From positions 4,221,001 through 4,285,000 of the forward strand of contig NZ_JAUSXC010000001.1 of NCBI RefSeq assembly GCF_030823405.1: a stretch of DNA of 64,000 nucleotides. Reading direction: 5' to 3'. Position numbers and translations under genes: made by a program. Positions 51,145 through 60,801 of this stretch are shown one piece after another. Position 1 is the first letter of the stretch, and each line of letters starts with the position of its first letter. This stretch comes from Chryseobacterium ginsenosidimutans. Its GTDB lineage: Bacteria > Bacteroidota > Bacteroidia > Flavobacteriales > Weeksellaceae. The notes under the pieces are model-generated. The model searched no databases. It was given only the letters and a program-made list of their open reading frames with translations, and was not told the DNA's origin.

Positions 51145-52938
51145 ATGAATCCTTCTTTAGAATTACAGCTGAAAACTTTACCATCTGAACCCGGTGTTTA
51201 TCGTTATTATGATAAAAACGAGCAACTTTTGTATGTAGGAAAGGCAAAAAATTTAAAGAAAAGAGTTCTCTCCTATTTCAATAAAAATCTTCCCGGATAC
51301 CGAACAAGAATAATGGTCGGGAAAATCCAGCGACTGGAAACGACTATTGTAAACAGCGAATATGATGCGCTTTTATTAGAAAATAACTTAATTAAAGAAC
51401 ATCAGCCGTTTTATAATGTCATGTTGAAGGATGACAAAACCTATCCGTGGATTTGTATTAAAAATGAAGATTTTCCGAGGATTTTTTTAACGAGAACAAA
51501 AATCAAAGACGGTTCAGAATATTACGGACCTTATGCGAAAGTACGTCCTGCAAAGATTTTACTGGATACCATTAAGCATATTTATAAGCTTAGAACCTGT
51601 AACTTGAATCTGGCTCCCAATAAAATCGACGATGGAAAATATAAAGTCTGCCTCGAATATCATATTAAAAATTGTGAAGGCCCTTGTGAAGGGTTGGAAA
51701 GCAAGGAAGATTATGATGAAAAGATAGATGCAATCCGAGGAATTATCAAGGGAGATTTCCGAAAAGCAAAGGAATATCTGGTAACTCAGATGATGAAACA
51801 CGCCGAAAACTTACAATTTGAACAGGCACAATTCATCAAAGAAAGATTGGATGCTCTTGAAGATTATCAGGCTAAAAATACGGTTGTAAACCCAAGTATC
51901 GACGATGTAGACGTATTTGGAATGACGAGCGATGAAACTGCAGCTTACGTCAATTTCTTTAAGATCCGAAACGGAAATATTATTCAAAGCTTCACCACAG
52001 AAATAAAAAAAATACTTGAGGAAGATGATGAAGATATTCTTGAAGAAGCATTAATTGAAATCCGACAAAAATTTGCTTCAGATTCAAAAGAAGTTCTTTT
52101 ACCTTTTCATTTATCTGTAGAAATCCCGAATGTAAAATTGATCGTTCCAAAAGTCGGTGATAAAAAACGGATTGTAGAACTTTCAGAGAAAAATGCTAAA
52201 GAATATCGTTTGGAGAAGTTAAAGCAGGTTCAGATTATCGATCCGGAAAGACATTCCAACAGAATCATGGCAGAAATGAAGAAGTTACTCAGAATGCCTG
52301 TTGAACCTCGGCATATTGAAGGTTTTGACAACTCGAATATTCAGGGAACCAATCCTGTTTCGGCATGTGTTGTTTTTAAAGACGGGAAACCAAGTAAGGC
52401 TGATTACAGAATCTTTCATCCTAAAACCGTTACAGGTCCCGATGATTTTAAAACTATGGAAGAAGTGATCTATCGCCGTTATAAAAGAATTTTAGACGAA
52501 GGTGATGCTTTGCCTCAATTAATTTTGATTGATGGTGGAAAAGGCCAATTATCTTCTGCTGTAAAAAGTTTAAAATTGCTAGGACTTTACGGAAAAATCA
52601 CTATTGTCGGAATCGCAAAACGTTTAGAAGAAATTTTCTTCCCCGAAGATCCTATTCCATTATATCTTGACAAAAAATCTGAAACGCTGAAAATTTTACA
52701 AAGAGTAAGAGATGAAGCACACCGTTTTGGAGTAAAACATCACAGAACGAGAAGAACAAACTCAACCATAAAATCCGAATTAGAAGAAATCCCTGGGGTT
52801 GGAGAAAAAACAATCGAATTACTTTTATCTAAATTAAAATCCGTAAAACGCATTAAAGAATCAAGTTTGGAGACTTTGGAAGAAATTTTAGGGAAAAGTA
52901 AAGCGAAAGTTATTTATGACTTTTTTAATAATAACTAA
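51145..52938 (+). CDS. uvrC: Excinuclease ABC subunit C
   Basis: 597 residues. GIY-YIG nuclease domain at the N-terminus (PGVYRYYDKNEQLLYVGKAKNLKKR), then a UVR motif (LQFEQAQFIKERLDAL), the RNase H-like second nuclease domain (IEGFDNSNIQGTNPVSACVVF, in part) and C-terminal helix-hairpin-helix (IPGVGEKTIELLLSKL). It makes both incisions in nucleotide excision repair with UvrAB. Length is normal. Confidence 0.97.
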   Translation: MNPSLELQLKTLPSEPGVYRYYDKNEQLLYVGKAKNLKKRVLSYFNKNLPGYRTRIMVGKIQRLETTIVNSEYDALLLENNLIKEHQPFYNVMLKDDKTYPWICIKNEDFPRIFLTRTKIKDGSEYYGPYAKVRPAKILLDTIKHIYKLRTCNLNLAPNKIDDGKYKVCLEYHIKNCEGPCEGLESKEDYDEKIDAIRGIIKGDFRKAKEYLVTQMMKHAENLQFEQAQFIKERLDALEDYQAKNTVVNPSIDDVDVFGMTSDETAAYVNFFKIRNGNIIQSFTTEIKKILEEDDEDILEEALIEIRQKFASDSKEVLLPFHLSVEIPNVKLIVPKVGDKKRIVELSEKNAKEYRLEKLKQVQIIDPERHSNRIMAEMKKLLRMPVEPRHIEGFDNSNIQGTNPVSACVVFKDGKPSKADYRIFHPKTVTGPDDFKTMEEVIYRRYKRILDEGDALPQLILIDGGKGQLSSAVKSLKLLGLYGKITIVGIAKRLEEIFFPEDPIPLYLDKKSETLKILQRVRDEAHRFGVKHHRTRRTNSTIKSELEEIPGVGEKTIELLLSKLKSVKRIKESSLETLEEILGKSKAKVIYDFFNNN

Positions 52939-52955
52939 TTACAATATTTAAAAAC

Positions 52956-52980
52956 AAAAGTCCTCGAATTGAGGACTTTT
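52956..52980. terminator. Bidirectional terminator
   Basis: AAAAGTCCTC / GAGGACTTTT stem with a GAATT loop between convergent genes ending at 52938 and 52984. Confidence 0.92.
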
Positions 52981-52983
52981 CTG

Positions 52984-55860
52984 CTATTTCTTAATGATTT
53001 TGCTTAAATATTCTCCTTTGTCGGTTTTTATTTTTAAGAAATAAATTCCAGAAGATAAATCTGCAACATTTATTTTATCATTGTTATAAATAATATTCTT
53101 CACTTGTTTTCCTGAAGCATCAAAGATTTTTATTGCTTCAATTTTATAGTCATCTTTTACCTTTAATGAAAAATTATCTGAAACAGGGTTTGGATACACC
53201 TGAATAGCTGAAACTGGATTTTTAGTATTTACATTAGCTTCATTGGTTGCCAAATAAATCGGAAGTGGATCTGTAACGGTATACAACTCATTTCCATGAT
53301 CTTTTGTATAAATTGTTAAAAATAATTTTTCGTTATCTGTAGCCATTTTGAGAATATTTTCATTCGCCAATAATTGGTTATCATTATTCGTAATAAAAAT
53401 ATCTAAAGGAACTGTGCCTGCCGAAGTACCATTACTTCTCCAAATTTTTTGAGAATCATCATTAAGGAAATATAAATAATTATTGACACAAGCCATCTCT
53501 TTTATTGCCGAAAAATTTGCTCCCAAACTGGCAGTTCCTGTCGCTGTACCATTTGTCTTCCACAATTCTGTTGAATTATTATTCGTGAAAAATAATTGAT
53601 TTCCACATTTTTTTAATTTAATATCGCCAAAGAAATTACCTCCTGAATATACTTCTGTTGTACCAACCACAGTACCATCCGTAGAATAAACACCGCTTGG
53701 ATACCCAGTTACAAAATAGAATAACTTGTTATTCAATATCTCTGTATCTCTGTTGATAACAGCAGATCCAAAAGAAGAATTATGTGATTTTAATAATATT
53801 GCAGAAGCCTGATCTCCGTTGGAAGCATACAACTCACTATTTCCAGAGTTGGATGAGTTTTCTTTTCTTGATGTGAATAATAATTTGCTATTAAAATTTC
53901 CCAACACTTTTATGTCTCCATCCGTTCCGTCCTGAAAATTAAGTTGAATTGCTTTTGTCGTATTTACTTCAGTTCCATCAGATTTCCAAATTCCTAATTT
54001 TCCGTTTTCTTTAGCCACAAAATAAGCAAATCCGTTCAAAACAGTAGTCTTAGAATCTGTATTGTACATACTACCCATGCTTTCTGTCGAAATATCTTTT
54101 ACTAAAGAAAATGTATTCGAATTATTATCAATTTTCCAAAGTTCCGTTCCTAATACATTGTTGTATCCTGAAAATAATAAGGTATTATCGTTAAGATTAG
54201 CAAAGAAAGAGGTATCATATATGACGGTATTTCCCGTAGATATTCCAATCGAATTTGCAGAGGTTCCATCTGTTCTGTAAAACCCACTTACCGGATTGGG
54301 GGTATTATTTTTAGTGTAGAGAAAATTTCCAACTCTGAAGAGTGTATCACTAAAATTCGTATTCATTCCTGCACCAAAAGAACCGTTGGTAAAGTTGGTA
54401 AATCTTGTAATTTGCTGAGTATTTTTATCTCTTTTATAAAATTGATTATTGAATTCTCTGTTTGCAGCAATAAAAATCAGATTATCATTTAGTAACTCAT
54501 AAGAATGTGGTGAGCTACTGGAATTATGAGTAATATCTGAAGCTATGGCAACAACCTGTGTAGAAGGATCAACCGAGAAAAGCTCAGAACCGTATGCTGT
54601 ATTACTTGCTGTTAAATAAATTTTTGAATTTAAATCTATAAAATTATTATTGTAAGGCATTCCGGTGGCAATAATTTCAAATATTTGTCCAGAATTTCCA
54701 TTTTTAATCCAATATCGGCTACCTTCATTCGGTTTTGTGAGAATTAAATGCTGTCCGTCGGAACTTGTTCCATACAACATGTTGTTTGTTGGCGTATTAA
54801 CTATCGTTGTACCTGCCGTAGTTCCGTCCGTTTCCCAGATATAATTACCATAGGTTGTACCATTGGAATTGCTGTCGAAATAAATTTTATTACCTATTTT
54901 CAAAAACTTATCATTAAGTCCCATAGAACTTGTAGTTCCGGGAATAATATCTTTTAAAATTTTCGTTCCCGAAACCGTTCCATCCGATATCCATGGTTCA
55001 AAACCTCCATTTGCAGCATCAAACCCTATAAATACAAAATAATTTCCTGCAGAAATACCTTCTAACTGAAAAGTATTAGGAACAGGCATCAAAGGATTTG
55101 TACCAGCCGTAGTTCCATCACTTTCATACAGTTGATATGCTGTTCCCGTATTACCAACGAAATAAAATTTCCCATTATTCAAAGCTAAAATTTTGAAATC
55201 TGCAGGAATACCGTTTCCGCTATTTGCAGCAATATCTTTTAGCAAGGTTGTTCCTATTATAGTTCCATCTGATTTCCAAACTTCTTTACCGTTGACTCCG
55301 TCATTTGCTGCTAAAAACAATTGATTATTGAAAGTTTCCAATCTCATCGTTCCCGATGTGTATTCAAATGTTTTTAATGATGTAAGAGTATTGTTTGCAG
55401 GATCATATACGGAAAGTTCTTTATTTGAGAAAATGAACAGCTTATTTCCTGCCACTTGTGTTATAGCTCCATAATTTGAGCTTAAATCTTTAACCTTTTG
55501 TGTTCCAGCAACTGTTCCATCCGTCACCCAAATTTGGTTGTATGATGAATTATCGGATGCAATAAAATATATCTTATTATTGATTCTACCAAAATAAGGC
55601 TCACTAAACATTCCACTGTTATGTCCAGGTAAAATATCTTTCAGTAAAGTAGATTTTTGAGTTGATAAATTATAAGCCCATAATTCTCTTCCTTCATCTG
55701 TATTTCTTTCAGCAGAAAAAATAATCTGATCGTTAAATTTTATCAGACTAGAAGGTGAACTTGATTCTCCATAATGAATTTCATTCAATTTTGTATTCAG
55801 TATTTGAGCATATGAATACATAGAAAATGCGATTAATAAAGTCGTATAAATCTTTTTCAT
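52984..55860 (-). CDS. T9SS cargo protein with ELWxxDGT-type repeats
   Basis: 958 residues. Signal peptide (MKKIYTTLLIAFSMYSYAQ), then a long repetitive region with about ten copies of a W/Y-xx-DGT-xxGT turn (for example ITVTDGTVAGT-like VTDGTVAGT, KSDGTIIGT, ESDGTTAGT, ISDGTVSGT, ETDGTTAGT, STDGTVVGT), likely a beta-propeller or solenoid. The last about 75 residues are a T9SS type A sorting domain (VYPNPVSDNFSLKV ... ADLSSGIYFLKIKTDKG). Exported to the surface or medium by the type IX system. The repeat family is common in Bacteroidota and of unknown function. Confidence 0.92.
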   Translation of the reverse strand: MKKIYTTLLIAFSMYSYAQILNTKLNEIHYGESSSPSSLIKFNDQIIFSAERNTDEGRELWAYNLSTQKSTLLKDILPGHNSGMFSEPYFGRINNKIYFIASDNSSYNQIWVTDGTVAGTQKVKDLSSNYGAITQVAGNKLFIFSNKELSVYDPANNTLTSLKTFEYTSGTMRLETFNNQLFLAANDGVNGKEVWKSDGTIIGTTLLKDIAANSGNGIPADFKILALNNGKFYFVGNTGTAYQLYESDGTTAGTNPLMPVPNTFQLEGISAGNYFVFIGFDAANGGFEPWISDGTVSGTKILKDIIPGTTSSMGLNDKFLKIGNKIYFDSNSNGTTYGNYIWETDGTTAGTTIVNTPTNNMLYGTSSDGQHLILTKPNEGSRYWIKNGNSGQIFEIIATGMPYNNNFIDLNSKIYLTASNTAYGSELFSVDPSTQVVAIASDITHNSSSSPHSYELLNDNLIFIAANREFNNQFYKRDKNTQQITRFTNFTNGSFGAGMNTNFSDTLFRVGNFLYTKNNTPNPVSGFYRTDGTSANSIGISTGNTVIYDTSFFANLNDNTLLFSGYNNVLGTELWKIDNNSNTFSLVKDISTESMGSMYNTDSKTTVLNGFAYFVAKENGKLGIWKSDGTEVNTTKAIQLNFQDGTDGDIKVLGNFNSKLLFTSRKENSSNSGNSELYASNGDQASAILLKSHNSSFGSAVINRDTEILNNKLFYFVTGYPSGVYSTDGTVVGTTEVYSGGNFFGDIKLKKCGNQLFFTNNNSTELWKTNGTATGTASLGANFSAIKEMACVNNYLYFLNDDSQKIWRSNGTSAGTVPLDIFITNNDNQLLANENILKMATDNEKLFLTIYTKDHGNELYTVTDPLPIYLATNEANVNTKNPVSAIQVYPNPVSDNFSLKVKDDYKIEAIKIFDASGKQVKNIIYNNDKINVADLSSGIYFLKIKTDKGEYLSKIIKK

Positions 55861-55938
55861 GATTTAGTTAAAAAAATTATCCTTAGCTCATTCTCTCGTT
55901 TGAATTAAGGATATTTATATTCGTATATGTTGTTAATT

Positions 55939-56685
55939 TTATTTCTTTGAAAATACGTCTTTAGAATACTCTCCATTACCTTGTGGGATTTCTATCACAA
56001 TATTTCCGTTTTCAAAATATCCTAATGTAGAATCTCCGTTTTGTAATTTCACTCTGAAAACATCATTTTTAGTGGTAGCCTTAAAAGTTGCAAATGGTAA
56101 AGAACTGTTTGATCCTACTAAGATAAACTGACTGTTATCAATTTGAATTCTCTGCAAATCCATTTTACCATTACTGAATTTTTGCGCCCCGGTGTCTGTT
56201 GAAGTCGAAACCGTACTTGTTGCTACTTGAGTATTTGTAAGAGTAGTTTCCTGCACTTTGCTTTGAGGCTGAATTGTCGGGTTAGCAGGCGAAATCGAAA
56301 CATAGGTCTGTTTCAATGCATCCTGAAAACCTTCTTTAAATTCTTTAACATTAGAACTCCCCTTAATTGAAGAGACAACTTTTTCATTACAATCTTTAAA
56401 CTGCACTAATACTTTATTTCGTAAAAATCCGCTGTCATTAATAACATCCGCCATTAAAACATTACACGGATTACTCTGTGCATCAGATGGCCATTGCAAT
56501 TTATCTGAAGGAATAACTGTATAATTTTTGCTTCTCAATGTCTTTGTTAATAATTCACTTAATCCGAAATCTTCTTTAAAAGTTTCAAATTTACTCGGAA
56601 GAGAAATATATTTATAATCAGAAACTTTTTGTCCAAAAGCAAGCATTGAACAAGCAGTAAGTACAAGTATTGTTAGTTTTTTCAT
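55939..56685 (-). CDS. Secreted protein of unknown function
   Basis: 248 residues from the ATG at 56685 (MKKLTILVLTACSMLAFGQ), which gives a normal signal peptide and leaves a 10-bp gap to the PorV-like gene; the longer frame would overlap it. The N-terminal mature half (DYKYISLPSKFETFK ... LLTKTLRSKNYTVIP) resembles periplasmic alpha/beta modules that bind other envelope proteins; then a Thr/Ser-rich linker (about 150-175) and a C-terminal beta region. Placed between a PorV-type gene and a T9SS cargo gene, so it may take part in secretion (inference). Confidence 0.6.
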   Translation of the reverse strand: MKKLTILVLTACSMLAFGQKVSDYKYISLPSKFETFKEDFGLSELLTKTLRSKNYTVIPSDKLQWPSDAQSNPCNVLMADVINDSGFLRNKVLVQFKDCNEKVVSSIKGSSNVKEFKEGFQDALKQTYVSISPANPTIQPQSKVQETTLTNTQVATSTVSTSTDTGAQKFSNGKMDLQRIQIDNSQFILVGSNSSLPFATFKATTKNDVFRVKLQNGDSTLGYFENGNIVIEIPQGNGEYSKDVFSKK

Positions 56686-56695
56686 TTTTTTAATT

Positions 56696-57778
56696 TTAGT
56701 CATTTCTAAATTGTCCCATATCTAATTTCAGGGAGAAGAAGTTTGAATAGAAATTTGATCCGCCGATTCCTGAATTTGTAATCGCATAATCCAGTGTAAG
56801 ACCTCTGTATCTGATTCCTATACCTGCACTTGGCTGGAAAGAAACTTTTCTTTTAAGATCCTCAATATCTGTAATAGACTGGAATCTGTTTACACCTAAT
56901 CTTACAAAAATCATTTTCTGATATCCCAATTCAGCTCCCGCATAAGGTGTGATACTCGCAAAATCAGTAGAAAGAAGTGCTGCCGTTTTAGCAAAATCTA
57001 CATTAATTCCTGCTTCGGGTAACACATAAACACTGCTGTTGATTTCAAAAATTTTACTTACTCCTGCATTCAATTTCGGCATTGTCAATTCCATTTTATC
57101 TTTTGGAGCCGGGTTGAATTCTTCCCCGTTTACAATAGTTGAAAGCTCTTTTTGATTTACACTCCAGAAGTTTACAGTAGTCGTTGCATCTCTCAACATT
57201 CCACCGATTTTCCATCCGTTATCCATTTTATAGATTACACCAATATCAAAACCGAATCCGTACCCGTTAGCAAATTTTCCTACATTTCTGTAAACGATTT
57301 TAGCGTTAATACCAACATCTAATTTGGTATTTCCTGCAGGATTGAAAGCATAAGAAAGTATTGCCGCATAATCAGATTGGGAAAATTTTGTAATTTTATC
57401 ATAATCAATATTTCCTTCAGTATCGATCAGCTGAGTCGTATTCAAGATATTATCTACACCAAGTCTTACTACAGAAACTCCGAAAACACCGGTTTCAAGA
57501 ACTTTTGCATATGCCAGATAATCATATTTCGCAATAGATTCGAAATATTCTGCGTGCATTGCTGCTCCCTGCCAGTCTTTTTCGATAGCCATTAAACCTG
57601 CGGGGTTCCACATAGGAGAATAAACATCATCCTGATTCGTAACTACAGCCCCTCCCATAGCCAAACCTCGGGCTCCTGCACCAATATTCAGGAATTCATT
57701 AGAATATTTCCTGATAATCTGAGATTGTGACATCCCAAAAATCAGGGAAAATACAAGTAAAAAATATTTTTTCATCAT
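56696..57778 (-). CDS. PorV/PorQ family outer-membrane protein
   Basis: 360 residues (start 57778 or the next ATG at 57775). Signal peptide cut near SQSQ. NIGAGARGLAMGGAVVTNQDDVYSPMWNPAGLM (in part) is the hallmark of the PorV/PorQ (UPF0164-type) family, followed by a FadL-like 14-stranded barrel pattern. PorV carries T9SS substrates from the translocon to the attachment complex; PorQ has a related role. Likely in one operon with the gene at 55939. Confidence 0.88.
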   Translation of the reverse strand: MMKKYFLLVFSLIFGMSQSQIIRKYSNEFLNIGAGARGLAMGGAVVTNQDDVYSPMWNPAGLMAIEKDWQGAAMHAEYFESIAKYDYLAYAKVLETGVFGVSVVRLGVDNILNTTQLIDTEGNIDYDKITKFSQSDYAAILSYAFNPAGNTKLDVGINAKIVYRNVGKFANGYGFGFDIGVIYKMDNGWKIGGMLRDATTTVNFWSVNQKELSTIVNGEEFNPAPKDKMELTMPKLNAGVSKIFEINSSVYVLPEAGINVDFAKTAALLSTDFASITPYAGAELGYQKMIFVRLGVNRFQSITDIEDLKRKVSFQPSAGIGIRYRGLTLDYAITNSGIGGSNFYSNFFSLKLDMGQFRND

Positions 57779-57790
57779 ATATTTTGATGC

Positions 57791-58669
57791 TTAATTTAAC
57801 GTTTTTTGTTTCTTAGCTTTTATTAATCCATTGGCAATGATTGCCAGTATCATAACTCCTGAAGCGATATAAAAAATCGGACTCATCTGTTCTGATTCTC
57901 CAAAGATAAAAAAAGCTAGTATAATTCCGTAGACAGGTTCTAAATTAACTGTTAAAATTAATGTAAAGGGTGAAATATATTTCATTAAATTCACCGATTC
58001 TAACATTGGGAAAGCAGTAAAAAGACTTGCTAACAAGCATATTAACGCTATATCACGGTAACTTATTTCATTCATATGAAATATTTGTCCGGAAAACAGA
58101 TAAATAATCATTAAAATGAACCATCCGGAGAAAATTTCGTAAAAAATGATATTTCCTGAACTGGTTTTTCCAAACATTTTACCGTTAAAGACAGAAAATA
58201 TGGTTCCAAATATCGCACAAAGAACTCCATACAAAATCCCTTCTTTAAATCTAAACTCAGTTTTAAATATCAATAAAATACAGGCTACGATCACAACGCC
58301 CATAATTACTTCAGAAATATCAATCTTCCTTTTAAAAATGAGAGGTTCTAAAATCGAAGCAAATAATGTAGATAATGAAAGACAACTTAAGGCAATCGAA
58401 ACATTTGAAATTTTAATAGAATAAAAGAAACAATACCAATGGAGCGCCATCGAAAAGCCAATTGCTGCCAGTTGGAAAAATATTTTTTTTGAAACTTTAA
58501 TACTGTCTTTTTTAAAAACTCTGATGTAAACAAAAAGACAAATTGCGGCAAATAACATTCTGTAAAAAACAAGAATTTCTGCATTGGCATGAATCAGCTT
58601 TCCTAAAATTGCAGTAAATCCCCATAAAAACACAATCAAATGCAATCTGAAAAGAGCTAATTTATGCAT
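57791..58669 (-). CDS. EamA/DMT family transporter
   Basis: 292 residues with ten predicted membrane segments in two EamA repeats (first half HLIVFLWGFTAILGKLI...; second half LYGVLCAIFGTIFSVFNGKMF and VNLEPVYGIILAFFIFGE). The drug/metabolite transporter superfamily exports or imports small metabolites; substrate unknown. The PorV-like gene begins 12 bp downstream on the same strand, so the three genes may share a transcript. Confidence 0.92.
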   Translation of the reverse strand: MHKLALFRLHLIVFLWGFTAILGKLIHANAEILVFYRMLFAAICLFVYIRVFKKDSIKVSKKIFFQLAAIGFSMALHWYCFFYSIKISNVSIALSCLSLSTLFASILEPLIFKRKIDISEVIMGVVIVACILLIFKTEFRFKEGILYGVLCAIFGTIFSVFNGKMFGKTSSGNIIFYEIFSGWFILMIIYLFSGQIFHMNEISYRDIALICLLASLFTAFPMLESVNLMKYISPFTLILTVNLEPVYGIILAFFIFGESEQMSPIFYIASGVMILAIIANGLIKAKKQKTLN

Positions 58670-58693
58670 ATTCTATCTTCTTTTAATTTTTTG

Positions 58694-58701
58694 CAAATTT
58701 A
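58694..58701 (-). promoter_or_regulatory. -7 box of the EamA gene
   Basis: TAAATTTG on the minus strand, 24 bp before the ATG. Confidence 0.65.
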
Positions 58702-58823
58702 CAAATAGGTTTTACATAACAGGCGAAAATTTCTAATAAACTATGTTTTCTTTGATAAATTATATATTTAATTGTTTAAAAAAAATTAAATATAAATTTT
58801 GAATATACTTCAATTCTAAAAAC

Positions 58824-58856
58824 AAAAAACCCTGAAAATTTATTCAACTTTCAGGG
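58824..58856 (-). terminator. Orphan minus-strand terminator
   Basis: CCCTGAAA (58830-58837) pairs with TTTCAGGG (58849-58856); six A residues at 58824-58829 give a U-tract on the minus transcript only. Confidence 0.85.
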
Positions 58857-58945
58857 CCTTCAAATAATAAACTATTAAAAAAATAAACTAGGAACTTAGA
58901 GTATTTATGTAGAAACTTTCATCTCTACTACTCTACTGTAAAGTT
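58824..58945 (-). ncRNA. Candidate structured small RNA with its own terminator
   Basis: In the 418-bp gap 58670-59087. The minus strand has an outer stem AGAGTA/TACTCT (58929-58934 with 58898-58903) directly enclosing a 7-bp hairpin GTAGAGA...TTTCTAC (58909-58928) capped by a GAAA-type tetraloop, then an A/T-rich linker and a terminator at 58824-58856. No protein gene lies upstream on this strand until 60802. A weak TATTTTG sits near 58950. Family not recognised; the Flavo-1 motif is one candidate to compare. Confidence 0.5.
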
Positions 58946-59057
58946 AGCAAAATACGCACCAAAAAAAATATAACATTTGTTAAATATTTCATAATTTTCT
59001 GAAAACCAATTTATTAAACATTTGTTTTACATCAATTTGATTTCCTGTTAAAAATAG

Positions 59058-59065
59058 TATCTTTA
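59058..59065 (+). promoter_or_regulatory. Promoter of the acyl-CoA carboxylase gene
   Basis: TATCTTTA with TTG at 59037-59039 (18-bp spacer), 22 bp before the ATG. Confidence 0.55.
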
Positions 59066-59087
59066 AGCGGAAAAAATTGAAATTTTT

Positions 59088-60716
59088 ATGGACATTGAAT
59101 TCAACAAACGAGAAGATCAAAACAGATTAAAATTATCCGAAATAAATCGATTATTCGCTGATATTAAAAAAGGTGGTGGTGAAAAAAGGCTTCAAAAGCT
59201 TCGTGACGAAGGAAAAATGACGGCAAGAGAAAGAGTAGAATATCTTCTTGACAAGGATTCGGATTCCATAGAAATAGGTGCATTCGCCGGATATGAAATG
59301 TATGAGGAACACGGCGGCTGTCCAAGTGGCGGTGTTGTTGTTGTAATTGGATATGTTTCAGGAAGACAATGCCTCGTTGTTGCCAATGATGCTTCAGTAA
59401 AGGCAGGAGCATGGTTTCCAATTACCGGGAAGAAAAACCTGAGAGCTCAGGAAATTGCCATGGAAAACAGACTTCCGATTATCTACTTGGTAGATTCTGC
59501 AGGAGTTTATCTTCCGATGCAGGACGAAATTTTCCCTGACAAAGAAATGTTTGGTAGAATTTTTAGAAATAATGCCAAAATGAGTGCTGCAGGAATCATC
59601 CAGATTTCAGCCGTAATGGGCAGTTGTGTCGCGGGTGGAGCTTATCTGCCAATCATGAGCGATGAAGCAATGATCGTTGATAAAACAGGCTCTATTTTCC
59701 TTGCAGGAAGCTATTTGGTGAAAGCTGCAATTGGTGAAACTATTGATAACGAAACTTTAGGAGGAGCAACAACGCATTGTTCAATTTCCGGAGTTACAGA
59801 TTATAAGGCTAAAGATGATAAAGATGCTTTAAACAGAATCAAAAATATCATGAAATCTCTCGGATCTACTGAAAAAGCAGGTTTTGACAGAATAGAAAGT
59901 GCTCAGCCAAAAGAAAAACCGGAGAATATTTTCGGGATTATGCCAGTTTTAAGATCTGAGCAATATGATACATACGATATCTTAAAGTGTTTAGTTGATA
60001 ATTCTGAATATGAAGAATATAAGCCTGATTATGGTAAAAGTATTATCTGTGCAACGGCAAGAATCGACGGCTGGTCGGTAGGAATCGTAGCCAACCAAAG
60101 AAAACTGGTGAAAAACGGAAAAGGTGAAATGCAGTTTGGAGGAGTAATTTATTCTGATTCTGCTGATAAAGCAACGAGATTTATCGCTAACTGTAATCAA
60201 AGAAAAATTCCTTTGGTATTTTTACAGGATGTGACAGGTTTCATGGTGGGTTCAAAATCTGAACATGGTGGAATCATCAAAGACGGAGCAAAAATGGTAA
60301 ATGCCGTTTCCAATTCTGTGGTTCCAAAATTTACGATCATTACAGGAAATTCTTACGGAGCAGGAAATTATGCCATGTGCGGAAAAGCGTATGATCCAAG
60401 ATTAATCGTAGCTTGGCCTTGGGCAGATCTTGCCGTAATGGGTGGTGCTCAGGCTGCAAAAGTATTAGCTCAGATTCAGGAATCTACATTAAAAAAGCAA
60501 GGAAAAGAAATTACGCCGGAAGAACACAACGAAATTTTAGATTCTATTTCAAAAAAATATAAAAAGCAGACAGAGGCAACTTACGCTGCAGCAAGATTGT
60601 GGACGGATGCTATCATTAATCCTGTAGATACCAGAAAATGGATTTCTATGGGAATTGAAGCTGCCAATCATTCTCCGATTACTGAGAAATTTAATTTGGG
60701 AGTTATCCAGGTTTGA
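59088..60716 (+). CDS. Acyl-CoA carboxylase, carboxyltransferase (beta) subunit
   Basis: 542 residues, crotonase-fold carboxyltransferase of the propionyl-/methylcrotonyl-CoA carboxylase beta type. N-terminal half: KLRDEGKMTARERVEYLLD, GGVVVVIGYVSGRQCLVVAND, VDSAGVYLPMQDEIFPD; C-terminal half: VFLQDVTGFMVGSKSEHGGI and GNSYGAGNYAMCGKAYDPRL. The DSAGVYLP and MQDEIFPD signature favours methylcrotonyl-CoA carboxylase beta, but the substrate is not certain. The biotin-carrying alpha subunit is not nearby. Ended by a strong hairpin. Confidence 0.93.
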   Translation: MDIEFNKREDQNRLKLSEINRLFADIKKGGGEKRLQKLRDEGKMTARERVEYLLDKDSDSIEIGAFAGYEMYEEHGGCPSGGVVVVIGYVSGRQCLVVANDASVKAGAWFPITGKKNLRAQEIAMENRLPIIYLVDSAGVYLPMQDEIFPDKEMFGRIFRNNAKMSAAGIIQISAVMGSCVAGGAYLPIMSDEAMIVDKTGSIFLAGSYLVKAAIGETIDNETLGGATTHCSISGVTDYKAKDDKDALNRIKNIMKSLGSTEKAGFDRIESAQPKEKPENIFGIMPVLRSEQYDTYDILKCLVDNSEYEEYKPDYGKSIICATARIDGWSVGIVANQRKLVKNGKGEMQFGGVIYSDSADKATRFIANCNQRKIPLVFLQDVTGFMVGSKSEHGGIIKDGAKMVNAVSNSVVPKFTIITGNSYGAGNYAMCGKAYDPRLIVAWPWADLAVMGGAQAAKVLAQIQESTLKKQGKEITPEEHNEILDSISKKYKKQTEATYAAARLWTDAIINPVDTRKWISMGIEAANHSPITEKFNLGVIQV

Positions 60717-60744
60717 TCATAATTTGACTTGTATAATTTAGCAA

Positions 60745-60782
60745 TAAAAAAAGATGTGGAATTGGTTTCCACATCTTTTTGT
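60745..60782. terminator. Strong bidirectional terminator
   Basis: AAAAAAGATGTGGAA pairs with TTCCACATCTTTTT around a short loop, between convergent genes ending at 60716 and 60802. Confidence 0.93.
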
Positions 60783-60801
60783 TTTTATATTATTTAAAAT
60801 T

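Noticed and set aside
52984..55860. DNA tandem repeat or CRISPR-like array within the ELWxxDGT gene
   Set aside because: The periodicity is at protein level only; the DNA of the units is diverged and spacing varies.
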